64,000 nucleotides of DNA, taken from positions 62,001 through 126,000 of the forward strand of contig JAFKKH010000010.1 of the NCBI GenBank assembly GCA_017305665.1, written 5' to 3'. Shown here piece after piece: positions 38,249-46,448 of the stretch (positions within the stretch are counted from its first letter, which is position 1; every line of letters begins with the position of its first letter). Below the pieces are notes generated by a model. The model did not search any database, was not told where the DNA came from, and saw only the letters and a program-made list of their open reading frames with translations. A program made the position numbers and the translations under genes. The stretch comes from Hyphomicrobiales bacterium (lineage in GTDB: Bacteria; Pseudomonadota; Alphaproteobacteria; Rhizobiales; Xanthobacteraceae).

Positions 38249-39778
38249 ATGTCAGGTATCGTCCTCTCCGCATCGGTTCGCCAGAACCTGCTCTCCCTCC
38301 AGTCCACCGCCGATCTGCTCTCCACCACGCAGAACCGCCTTGCCACCGGCAACAAGGTCAATTCGGCCCTCGACAATCCGACCAACTTCTTCACCGCTCA
38401 GGGCCTCGACAACCGCGCCAGCGACATCAACAACCTGCTCGATGGCATCGGCAACGGCGTGCAGGTGCTGCAGGCCGCCAACACCGGCATCACCTCGCTG
38501 CAGAAGCTGGTCGATACCGCCAAGTCGATCGCCAACCAGGCGCTGCAGGCAACCTCGGGCTATTCGACCAAGTCGCAGGCGACCACCGCCGCCGTGACCG
38601 GTGCGACGGCGTCGAACCTGCTGGGCGGCACGGCGTCTGCGGCGACCAACGCCAAGACCACGAGCACCGTCGATCTGAGCGCCGGAATCGATGCTTCTGG
38701 CGGTGCCAAAACCTTCACGGTCAACGGCCAGACCGTGACGCTGGCCACGAACGGCGGCAGCTCCAGTAACGGCCAATATTCGATCAGCGACATCGAAGCC
38801 GCGATCAATGGGACGGCCGGTGTCGGCGTCAACGCTACCGATGACGGCGCGGGTCATCTGATCCTCACCAGCACCGGCACCGCGGGTGCGGCCGATACCA
38901 TTACGCTCGGCGGCACGGACGTCGCTTCGGTATTCGGCGCAACCCCCACGGTGACTCCCGGCACTGACGCGGGTACCACGGGCGGTCTGTCTGGCCTCAC
39001 CCTGACGATCGCTGCGACCGACGGCGGCACTGCCACGAACATCACTTTCGGCACCGGCACCGGCCAGGTTTCGACCCTTGATCAGTTGAACACGGCGCTG
39101 GCCGCGAACAACCTGACGGCGTCGATCAATTCGTCTGGCGCGCTGACGTTCACCACGACGAACGATCACGCTTCGGCGACGATCGGCACCGTTGGCGGCA
39201 CCGCGACTGGCGCAGGCAATCCGCTCGGCGCAATTACGGTGAATGCTCCGGTGGCCGATGCCAACGCGCAGAACACCCGTGCAACGCTGGTCAGCCAATA
39301 CAACGCGGTGATCGATCAGATCAAGACCACCGCGCAGGACTCGTCCTTCAACGGTATCAACCTGCTCAACGGCGACCAGCTCAAGCTGGTGTTCAACGAA
39401 ACCGGCAAGTCCACCCTGAACATCCAGGGCGTGACTTTCGATCCGGCTGGCCTCGGCCTGTCGTCGCTGGCGTCGGGTACCGACTTCCTGGATAACGCCA
39501 GCACCAACAAGGTGCTCGACTCGCTGAACAACGCGTCCAGCACGCTGCGTTCACAGGCCTCGACGCTTGGTTCGAATCTGTCGATCGTGCAGATCCGTCA
39601 GGACTTCTCGAAGAACCTGATCAACGTGTTGCAGACCGGCTCGTCCAACCTGACGCTCGCCGATACCAACGAGGAAGCGGCGAACAGCCAGGCGCTGTCC
39701 ACCCGCCAGTCGATCGCGGTGTCTGCGTTGGCGCTCGCCAACCAGTCGCAGCAGAGCGTGCTTCAGCTGCTCCGCTGA
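38249..39778 (+). CDS. Flagellin 1
   Basis: The protein has 509 residues. The N-terminal helix SGIVLSASVRQNLLSLQ and the C-terminal helix ending ANQSQQSVLQLLR are conserved flagellin core domains. The middle carries one DUF1522-like beta module (TFTVNGQTVTLATNGG, IEAAINGTAGVGVNATDDGA). AAAGG seven bases before the ATG at 38249 supports this start over the ATG at 38243. It is the filament subunit, presumably controlled by FlbT and FlaF. A strong terminator follows. Confidence 0.95.
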   Translation: MSGIVLSASVRQNLLSLQSTADLLSTTQNRLATGNKVNSALDNPTNFFTAQGLDNRASDINNLLDGIGNGVQVLQAANTGITSLQKLVDTAKSIANQALQATSGYSTKSQATTAAVTGATASNLLGGTASAATNAKTTSTVDLSAGIDASGGAKTFTVNGQTVTLATNGGSSSNGQYSISDIEAAINGTAGVGVNATDDGAGHLILTSTGTAGAADTITLGGTDVASVFGATPTVTPGTDAGTTGGLSGLTLTIAATDGGTATNITFGTGTGQVSTLDQLNTALAANNLTASINSSGALTFTTTNDHASATIGTVGGTATGAGNPLGAITVNAPVADANAQNTRATLVSQYNAVIDQIKTTAQDSSFNGINLLNGDQLKLVFNETGKSTLNIQGVTFDPAGLGLSSLASGTDFLDNASTNKVLDSLNNASSTLRSQASTLGSNLSIVQIRQDFSKNLINVLQTGSSNLTLADTNEEAANSQALSTRQSIAVSALALANQSQQSVLQLLR

Positions 39779-39802
39779 TACCGACGACACATCATTAAAC
39801 GA

Positions 39803-39829
39803 AACGGCGGGGGAAACCCCGCCGTTTTT
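39803..39829 (+). terminator. Intrinsic terminator after flagellin 1
   Basis: AACGGCGGGG / CCCCGCCGTT with a GAAA-like loop, followed by T5. It separates the two flagellin genes into different transcripts. Confidence 0.9.
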
Positions 39830-40165
39830 GCGTTTGGAGCGCCGCACAGTTCATCCTGAGCTGAACTGTCAGCGATGACTCTCAACCCGCTGGACGACTG
39901 CAGTAAATGCCGTATGAGATGCGATTTTGAAACTTCTGAATCATCCGTTGAGTGGAGTGCTCTAAGGCTATCGCAGACCTCGCATTTTGCCATCTGGATT
40001 GAGAAAGCGCGTCGGCAGTTCATCCCGGGGCGGGGCGGGCGATATCGGGCCGGCGTCGGTTAATGGACCATTAACCATAAATTAAAAGGTCTTGTTCATA
40101 CCTTCCAGCGCGGAACCGGCTCCCGCCGCGAGTCGGACTCCGCCCACGTCAGGGAAGGGCCAGAA
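39830..40165. other. Promoter region of flagellin 2
   Basis: Contains a short inverted repeat ACAGTTCA / TGAACTGT (39846-39869) and the double CtrA-type site at 40060-40085. I see no gene. Confidence 0.5.
40060..40085 (+). promoter_or_regulatory. Tandem CtrA-type sites upstream of flagellin 2
   Basis: Three TTAA boxes (40060-40063, 40071-40074, 40082-40085) are each separated by exactly seven bases, making two overlapping TTAA-N7-TTAA sites. The middle box is part of TTAACCAT. The array lies 80 bases before the flagellin 2 start codon. Confidence 0.75.
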
Positions 40166-42025
40166 ATGTCCGATATCGTTCTCTCCGCATCGGTTCGCCA
40201 GAACCTGCTCTCGCTGCAGTCGACCGCCGATCTGCTCGCCACCACGCAGAACCGTCTCGCCACCGGCAAGAAGGTCAACACGGCCCTCGACAATCCGACC
40301 AACTATTTCACGGCCGCCGCGCTCGACAATCGCGCCAACGACATCAACAGCCTGCTCGATGGCATCAGCAATGGCGTGCAGGTGCTGCAGGCCGCCAACA
40401 CAGGCCTGACTTCGCTGCAGAAGCTCGTCGACAGCGCGAAGTCCGTCGCCAACCAGGTGCTGCAGAGCACGGTCGGCTATTCGCAAAAATCCACCGTGAC
40501 CTCGCAGCCCGTCGCGGGCGCGGACCCGCTCAACCTGCTCGGCAGTGGTGGCGGTCCGATCAACGCAGTCCTGACCGGAACGAGCGCGATCACCCCGATC
40601 GACCTCACCGGCACGCCGGCGGCCAACGCCAAGACTACCAGCACGGTCGATCTCTCGGCCGGTCTGACCGATCCGGGCTCGAACGTCGCCTTCACAATCA
40701 ACGGCCAGACCGTGACCCTGGCCACAGGTAGCGGTACCGGCACCGGCGGCGCATTCACGCTGTCGAATATTGAAGCTGCGATCAACGGCACGGCCAGCGT
40801 TGGCGTCAACGCCACCGACGATGGCGCGGGTCATCTGGTCCTGACCAGCACCGGCACGGCCGGCGCGGCCGACACCATCGTGACCTCGGGTCTCGCTACC
40901 GCGGGTCTCGGCATTGCCGACAATACGTATAACGGCTCCGCTGCGGCGCCCCTTGCGAACGTCACGTTCCAGGTCAACGGCCAGACGGTGACCCTGGCGG
41001 GTGGCGCATCGTACGACGGCAACGCCATCGCAAGCACGATCAATACGCAGGTCGGTACCTCCGCGAGCGTCACGGCATCCTACGCCAGCGGTAAGCTGGC
41101 GATCACCAGCAACGGGACTGCCGGCGCGTCGGACGCAGTGACGGTGGCCACCTTCAGCACCGGCGACGCCTCGCAGCTCGGCTATCCGGCAGGCGCGTCA
41201 GCAACAGCAAATGGTGCAGCGACCTCGGGCAGTCTGTCTGGCAAGACGCTGACCATCGCGGCGACCGGCGGCGGCACGCCGGTCAATATCACCTTTGGCA
41301 CCGGCGCCGGTCAGGTCTCAACGCTGAACGCTCTCAATGCCGCGCTGCTGCCGAACAACCTGCAAGCCGCGATCAGCGCCGCGGGCGTCATCACCATCAC
41401 CACCTCGAGCGAGGGCGCCTCGTCCACCATCGGCACGATCGCCGGCACCGCGACCGATCCCGGCGGCCCATTCGCTGGCGCGGTCGGCACACCGCCGGTC
41501 GCCGATCCGGTCTCGCAGCAGGCGCGCGCGGGGCTGATCGACCAGTACAACAACATCATCGCGCAGATTAACACCACCACGGCCGACTCCTCGTTCAACG
41601 GCATCAACCTGCTCAACGGCGACACGCTGAAGCTGATCTTCAATGAGACCGGAAAGTCGGTGCTGTCGATCACCGGAACCAACACCAACGCTGTGGGTCT
41701 CGGCTTGTCGGCGCTCACTGCGGGAACCGATTTCCTCGACAACGGTTCCGCCAACCGCGTGATCGCGGACCTCGACAAGGCCTCGAGCATCCTGCGCACG
41801 CAGGCCTCGACGCTGGGTTCCAACCTGTCGATCGTGCAGATCCGCCAGGACTTCTCGAAGAACATCATCAACGTCCTGCAGACCGGCTCGTCGAACCTGA
41901 CGCTGGCCGACACCAACGAGGAGGCTGCGAACAGCCAGGCGCTGTCCACCCGCCAGTCGATCGCGGTGTCCGCACTGGCACTGGCGAACCAGTCGCAGCA
42001 GAGCGTGCTGCAACTGCTTCGCTGA
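40166..42025 (+). CDS. Flagellin 2, longer paralogue
   Basis: The protein has 619 residues. N- and C-terminal core helices are nearly identical to flagellin 1, including the last ~60 residues. The central region is 110 residues longer because the NGQTVTL module occurs twice (FTINGQTVTLATGSGTG and FQVNGQTVTLAGGASYDG). GAAGGGCCAGAA precedes the ATG. It is expressed from its own promoter, since a terminator lies upstream. The two products may build different filament regions, which is inference. Confidence 0.95.
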   Translation: MSDIVLSASVRQNLLSLQSTADLLATTQNRLATGKKVNTALDNPTNYFTAAALDNRANDINSLLDGISNGVQVLQAANTGLTSLQKLVDSAKSVANQVLQSTVGYSQKSTVTSQPVAGADPLNLLGSGGGPINAVLTGTSAITPIDLTGTPAANAKTTSTVDLSAGLTDPGSNVAFTINGQTVTLATGSGTGTGGAFTLSNIEAAINGTASVGVNATDDGAGHLVLTSTGTAGAADTIVTSGLATAGLGIADNTYNGSAAAPLANVTFQVNGQTVTLAGGASYDGNAIASTINTQVGTSASVTASYASGKLAITSNGTAGASDAVTVATFSTGDASQLGYPAGASATANGAATSGSLSGKTLTIAATGGGTPVNITFGTGAGQVSTLNALNAALLPNNLQAAISAAGVITITTSSEGASSTIGTIAGTATDPGGPFAGAVGTPPVADPVSQQARAGLIDQYNNIIAQINTTTADSSFNGINLLNGDTLKLIFNETGKSVLSITGTNTNAVGLGLSALTAGTDFLDNGSANRVIADLDKASSILRTQASTLGSNLSIVQIRQDFSKNIINVLQTGSSNLTLADTNEEAANSQALSTRQSIAVSALALANQSQQSVLQLLR

Positions 42026-42147
42026 TAGCGGGAAGATGACGTCGCGACGGAGCTTGCGAGCGAAACGGCGCGGCATCCATCGCGCCATCGCGCGACACGG
42101 TTCGCGGCATCCGTTCGCCGTGTTCCCGTCGCATTTGAAAACGCCGC

Positions 42148-42162
42148 GTAACCATATTTTAA
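42148..42162 (+). promoter_or_regulatory. Partial CtrA-type site upstream of flaF
   Basis: GTAACCATATTTTAA differs from TTAA-N7-TTAA by one base. It lies 57 bases before the flaF start and could serve flaF. Confidence 0.45.
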
Positions 42163-42219
42163 AAGCGGTGCCGGTATAAATATAAAGCCGTGCGCTCCCT
42201 CTCTTTCCCGAGGTTCTGA

Positions 42220-42585
42220 ATGTCGAATGCTGCTCAAGCCTACGCCCGGACGGCGCAGACATCGTCGTCTCCCCGCGAAATCGAGGCCCAGGCTTTGCTG
42301 AAAGCAGCGCGACAGCTTCAGGAGATCCAGTCCAACTGGAACGGGCCGGACAAGGCGATGCACAATGCGCTGCTGTTCAACCGCCGTCTGTGGTCGATCT
42401 TCATGAGCGCGGCGGACAGCAACGACAATCAGCAGTCGCTGGAGGTTCGTCAGAACATCACCAATATCGGCGTGTTCGTGATGAAGCAGACCGTCGACAT
42501 GCAGATGAATCCCGATCCCTCGAAGCTGAAATCGTTGATCGACATCAACTGCAATCTCGCCGCCGGTCTGTCCGGGCGCGCGTGA
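42220..42585 (+). CDS. flaF: Flagellar biosynthesis regulator FlaF
   Basis: The protein has 121 residues starting MSNAAQAYARTAQTSSSPRE with LLKAARQLQEI and ALLFNRRLWSIFMSAA, the FlaF pattern. In Caulobacter it is needed for flagellin synthesis or secretion and works against FlbT. GAGG seven bases upstream of the ATG supports the start. It follows flagellin 2 after 194 bases. Confidence 0.93.
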   Translation: MSNAAQAYARTAQTSSSPREIEAQALLKAARQLQEIQSNWNGPDKAMHNALLFNRRLWSIFMSAADSNDNQQSLEVRQNITNIGVFVMKQTVDMQMNPDPSKLKSLIDINCNLAAGLSGRA

Positions 42586-42613
42586 CGCGGCGCATCGCCG
42601 GCGGAGCTGCAGC

Positions 42614-42979
42614 GTGGCTGATATCCTGAGCATCATCGCATCGAACTACACGACGGTCGGACAGAACACCAATCTGACCACCGGCAAGTACGTCGACGTC
42701 GATCCAGCGACGTTCGAGGGCACATGGAGCGGCAAGTACGCCAACCAGAAGCCGTTCTCGGTGACGATCTCCAGCGTCAACGGTTTCCGCGCCAAGGCCA
42801 AGTATCAGTACGGCACCACGATCAAGTATCAGGACGTGCTGATCAAGAATAACTCTTTCCGCGTTGGCGACTCGAAATTCGTGCTGAAGAGCAACGGCAC
42901 TGCGCAGGTCAGCACGATCATGACCGATGCGGCGACGGGCGCGAGTTCGCTTGAAACCGCCTACGTACAGCAGGGCTGA
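42614..42979 (+). CDS. Small conserved-looking protein in flagellar cluster, unknown
   Basis: The protein has 121 residues starting at a GTG with GGCGGAG about ten bases upstream. It has no signal peptide. The sequence is beta-rich (DPATFEGTWSGKYANQKPFS, FSVTISSVNGFRAKAKYQYG) and suggests a small lipocalin- or hemolysin-repeat-like barrel. I do not recognise the family. It is 28 bases after flaF and probably co-transcribed, so a motility-related role is possible. Confidence 0.7.
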   Translation: MADILSIIASNYTTVGQNTNLTTGKYVDVDPATFEGTWSGKYANQKPFSVTISSVNGFRAKAKYQYGTTIKYQDVLIKNNSFRVGDSKFVLKSNGTAQVSTIMTDAATGASSLETAYVQQG

Positions 42980-43083
42980 CCGGTCGCACTGATACGATTG
43001 ATTGCGCCGCCTTCAATCGGCTTCGTCATGCCCGGCATAAAGTCGGCCGTGATAGGAATGTGATTAAATCTCGGACGTCCGGC

Positions 43084-43449
43084 TCAGGCGCGCCGGTCGG
43101 TCGCGACGGTCTGTTCGCGTTCCTGCTTCACCAGATCGAGCGCGCGGAAATAGGCGCGCCGCCGCAGCATCGCTTCGTCAGGGAACTGCTTGATGACGAG
43201 GCTCGTGCGGTTGTCGACGACCTGATAGACAATCGAGGCCGCGTCGCTGTCGACATAGGCCTGACGCGACAATGAATCGCCCGTACCCGGCGGATCGTTG
43301 CGCACAGCTCCGCCGGCTTCCGCGGCCGTGACGGTCTGGCTGGGGGGAAGTTGAGTCGCGACGCCGTCGTTCGCGGCCTGTCCGGCCGACTGAACGAGCG
43401 TCGTGACAACCGGTGCCCCAACCGGTTTGATGCTGAAATCCGTACTCAT
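43084..43449 (-). CDS. FlaG-like flagellar protein
   Basis: The protein has 121 residues. The C-terminal half IVYQVVDNRTSLVIKQFPDE-AMLRRRAYFR resembles the FlaG core (V-D-x-x-T-x-x-V-I-x-Q-x-P-x-E). The N-terminal half is Ala/Thr/Pro-rich and probably disordered, also like FlaG. FlaG influences filament length in other bacteria. The ATG at 43449 was chosen. It is convergent with the upstream small gene and divergent from the nitrite reductase gene. Confidence 0.72.
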   Translation of the reverse strand: MSTDFSIKPVGAPVVTTLVQSAGQAANDGVATQLPPSQTVTAAEAGGAVRNDPPGTGDSLSRQAYVDSDAASIVYQVVDNRTSLVIKQFPDEAMLRRRAYFRALDLVKQEREQTVATDRRA

Positions 43450-43642
43450 GGTCGCCCTCCAGGCTCCCTTCGAGTCAAATCCCAACCCTCACCAGCCGCA
43501 ACCCTAACGTCGGTTTCTCAACGGCGCGTTAGAAAACGTATTCAACGCGTTACTGCCGCCGATGCAGCAATTTGAATCAAATAGATGACGCGGGCGGAGG
43601 GTCTGCGGGGCGACAAGCGTTCGCGTCGATGTTGCGTCTGAT

Positions 43643-43656
43643 TTGATATGGAGCAA
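43643..43656 (+). promoter_or_regulatory. FNR/FixK/NnrR-type box upstream of nitrite reductase
   Basis: TTGATATGGAGCAA fits TTG-N8-CAA and nine of ten positions of TTGAT-N4-ATCAA. It is centred about 64 bases before the start codon, suitable for a class II activation site. It would link expression to low oxygen or nitric oxide. Confidence 0.6.
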
Positions 43657-43713
43657 ACTGCCCGGATCGGAACGTCCTATAATCAGCGAGACGGCACGGC
43701 AGGGGAGCAGACG

Positions 43714-45861
43714 ATGTGGGATGTTGTTGCGAGTGCGCTGCGGCGCTGGTCGATTCTTCTGACCGCGTTCGTGTTGATGATAGGCAGCATCTGGCTCGGT
43801 AGCGTGCTCTATGCAACCGACAATGGTGCGCCCCAAAGCCAGGTGACCGCGCAGACCTCCGCGCCTCCGACGAAACAGGTGGCGCAGCAAAGCGCTTCAT
43901 CGCCTGCCGTTCCGCCGCCTGCGACGAAACAGGCGCCAGCGCCATCCGACTCCGGACATTCCCACACGCAAATGGCGGCGAAGCCTGCCCCGCCGCCGCC
44001 CGCGCCGCAGGCCGCTGCGTCTGGTGCCGCGCCGAAGCCGGCGGGCGATCATGACCATGCCGCCAAACCGGCTCCCGCTTCACCGCCGCCTGCTGCGGCC
44101 GCGAAAGCGCCAGCCCCTGCCGCCACGGCCTCGGCAGTAGCGGACAACGACGGCGACCCGGCCGCGGGGCGGCTGGTGTTTCGCAAGTGTCAGGCGTGTC
44201 ACTCGATGGATCCCGGCAAGAACATGCTCGGCCCGTCGCTCGCCGGCGTCATCGGCCGCAAGGCCGGCACCGAGGCCAACTACAATTATTCGCCGGCGAT
44301 GAAGCAGGCGAATATCGTCTGGTCGGTTGAGACGCTCGATCGCTATCTCAGCAATCCGGCCAAGGTGGTGCCGGGCAACAAGATGCCGTTCCCCGGCCTG
44401 AAGACCGATCACGACCGCGCCGACATCATTGCATTCCTCGCGGCCGCTCCAGCGAGCGGCAAGAGCGCCGCTCAAGGCGCGGCTCCGCAGGCGCAGGCAC
44501 AGGCTGCGTCTCCTCCCGCCGCGAGCGGTACGCCGACGTCCAATGCACCGCCAAGCAAAACCGGAGATGACATCGGCTACATCGCCGACGCGAAATACAC
44601 GCTGCGATCCGGAATCGCCGAGGGACGCATGGTCTATATCGGCGTCGGCGGATCGATCGAAGGCAAGGTCAATCCCTTGCTGACCGCGGCCGAAGGCCAG
44701 GTCGTGCAGCTGACGCTGATCAACGGCGAGGGCGCGGAGCACGATATCGTGTTTCCCGATCAGGACGCGAAGTCTCCGCGGGTCACCGGCAAGGGTGCGA
44801 GCACGACGATCGCCTTCCGCGCCACCAAGTCCGGCGACTTCATCTATTACTGCGGCGTGCCGGGCCATCGGCTCGCCGGCATGGAAGGCCAGTTCATCGT
44901 CACGCCCAAGCCGGCGCAGCAAACGGTCGTCGAGGCGGACATCTCGCGCGAGCCCGGAGATCTGCCGCCGCCGATCGGCAAGCGCGAACCCCAGACCGTT
45001 CGCGTCGATCTGTTCAGCGTCGAGGTCGAAGGCCGCCTCGCCGAGGGCACGACGTTCGGTTACTGGACGTTCAACGGCAAGGTGCCGGGCCCCTTCATCC
45101 GCGTCAGGGTGGGCGACACCGTGGATATTCATCTGAAGAATTCGGCCGACAGCGCCATGATCCATTCGGTCGATTTCCATGCCGTGACGGGTCCAGGCGG
45201 CGGCGCCGCATCGCTGCAGGTCGATCCGGGCGGCGAGAAATCGATGACGTGGAAGGCGCTGGTGCCCGGACTCTTCGTCTATCACTGCGCGACCCCGATG
45301 GTGGCCGAACACATCGCCAACGGAATGTACGGATTGATCCTGGTCGAGCCGGAAGGCGGCCTGCCGCCGGTCGATCACGAGTTCTACGTGATGCAAGGCG
45401 AAATCTATTCCGATATCGCCTTCGGTCAGCACGGCAGCGCCGAGTTCAGCGTTGACAAGCTTCTCGCCGAGCATCCGGAATACTTCGTGTTCAACGGCTC
45501 GGTCGGTGCGCTGACCAAGCTGCATCCGCTGCATGCAAAAGTCGGCGACAAGATCCGGATTTTCTTCGGGGTTGGCGGACCGAACTTCACGTCGTCATTC
45601 CACGTGATCGGCGAGATCTTCGACAAGGTCTACATGCTGGGCGGCGTGACCTCGCCGCCGCTCGAAGGAATCCAGACGGTCACAGTGCCGCCGGGCGGTG
45701 CTGTCATCACTGAATTCAAGGTGGAGGTGCCCGGCAACTACACGCTCGTCGATCACGCGCTTGCGCGTGCCGAACGCGGCCTGCTCGGCATCCTCAACGT
45801 CGAGGGGCCGAAAAATCCGGAAATCTATAACGGCGAGGTGATGCCCGGCATGGGGCACTAG
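43714..45861 (+). CDS. nirK: Four-module copper nitrite reductase: anchor, cytochrome c, cupredoxin, NirK core
   Basis: The protein has 715 residues. A membrane anchor lies at 12-33 and a Pro/Ala/His-rich linker at 35-145. The cytochrome c domain has heme motif CQACH (159-163) and axial M224. After a second linker comes a cupredoxin with type-1 Cu ligands H343, C380, H385, M390. The AniA-type NirK core follows: type-1 ligands H484, C525, H533, M538; type-2 ligands H489, H524, H681; catalytic D487 and H630. All needed residues are present. It reduces nitrite to nitric oxide in the periplasm, with its own electron-relay domains. GGGGAG precedes the ATG. No nirV or nor genes are adjacent. Confidence 0.92.
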   Translation: MWDVVASALRRWSILLTAFVLMIGSIWLGSVLYATDNGAPQSQVTAQTSAPPTKQVAQQSASSPAVPPPATKQAPAPSDSGHSHTQMAAKPAPPPPAPQAAASGAAPKPAGDHDHAAKPAPASPPPAAAAKAPAPAATASAVADNDGDPAAGRLVFRKCQACHSMDPGKNMLGPSLAGVIGRKAGTEANYNYSPAMKQANIVWSVETLDRYLSNPAKVVPGNKMPFPGLKTDHDRADIIAFLAAAPASGKSAAQGAAPQAQAQAASPPAASGTPTSNAPPSKTGDDIGYIADAKYTLRSGIAEGRMVYIGVGGSIEGKVNPLLTAAEGQVVQLTLINGEGAEHDIVFPDQDAKSPRVTGKGASTTIAFRATKSGDFIYYCGVPGHRLAGMEGQFIVTPKPAQQTVVEADISREPGDLPPPIGKREPQTVRVDLFSVEVEGRLAEGTTFGYWTFNGKVPGPFIRVRVGDTVDIHLKNSADSAMIHSVDFHAVTGPGGGAASLQVDPGGEKSMTWKALVPGLFVYHCATPMVAEHIANGMYGLILVEPEGGLPPVDHEFYVMQGEIYSDIAFGQHGSAEFSVDKLLAEHPEYFVFNGSVGALTKLHPLHAKVGDKIRIFFGVGGPNFTSSFHVIGEIFDKVYMLGGVTSPPLEGIQTVTVPPGGAVITEFKVEVPGNYTLVDHALARAERGLLGILNVEGPKNPEIYNGEVMPGMGH

Positions 45862-45960
45862 AGTCTTTCCGCTTCTGATGGAATCAGAAGCAGAGCTCCA
45901 TGATTCGACGCGTTTCTTTACGCGAACTGGTACCCACTTCGCTCGAAACGCTATGGCTAA
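45862..45960. repeat. Dispersed intergenic palindrome-type repeat
   Basis: Contains a perfect 9-base stem GCTTCTGAT / ATCAGAAGC at 45871-45891 and the string GACGCGTTTCTTTACGCGAA. I recognise the style from intergenic repeats of Bradyrhizobium-group genomes (memory, not a search). Its right end supplies the stop codon of the FlgN-like gene (TAG at 45957-45959, minus strand), and the stem may terminate nirK. Confidence 0.6.
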
Positions 45961-46448
45961 AGCGAGCGGCTGACCGCGATCGGGGTGGTGTGCTGACGCG
46001 GCGGGCCGCTGCGCTGGCCGGTCGCCGTATAGGTCTGCGGCATGGTGCGGCGCTGCGCTTCGGCGCTGACGCCGCGCACGATGCCTTCGGACACCGCATG
46101 CGCCGTGGCGAGCACCGTCAGGTTCACCTGCAGCATGGCGCGAAACATCTCGTGATGGCGTTGCAGGGCGGCGAGCAGGTCCGGCACCGATTGCGTCATG
46201 TAGGGCTGGCTGTTCTTGAACCGGCTGATCTCGCCGGCGTAGCGGCGCGACAATTCGCTCTTTTGTTTTTCGAGCGCCATGCCGTCGCGGATCTTGCCAG
46301 CGCGCACCAGTTCGGTCTCGCGTTCGATGACGGAGAGCAGCGCATTCATGGTGTCGAGCATGCCGTCGGCGAGCTTGCGCGCGTCTCCCGGCGTGGTGAC
46401 GGGCGGCAGGGGCGCGGGCGCCGGTTGCGTTTGCGGTTTCGGCGTCAT
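45957..46448 (-). CDS. FlgN-like flagellar chaperone
   Basis: The protein has 163 residues, mostly helical: DGMLDTMNALLSVIERETEL, then ALEKQKSELSRRYAGEISRF, similar in pattern to FlgN-type export chaperones for FlgK/FlgL. The start overlaps the flgJ stop by four bases (ATGA), so it is the third gene of flgI-flgJ-flgN-like. Its C-terminus runs into the intergenic repeat at 45862-45960, and the last residues (PIAVSRSL) may be repeat-derived. Confidence 0.72.
   Translation of the reverse strand: MTPKPQTQPAPAPLPPVTTPGDARKLADGMLDTMNALLSVIERETELVRAGKIRDGMALEKQKSELSRRYAGEISRFKNSQPYMTQSVPDLLAALQRHHEMFRAMLQVNLTVLATAHAVSEGIVRGVSAEAQRRTMPQTYTATGQRSGPPRQHTTPIAVSRSL

Noticed and set aside
43571-43582. 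TTTGAATCAAAT as a second Fnr-type box
   Set aside because: The half-sites are too close (TTGAATCAA lacks the N8 spacing), so it does not fit the family; the box at 43643 does.
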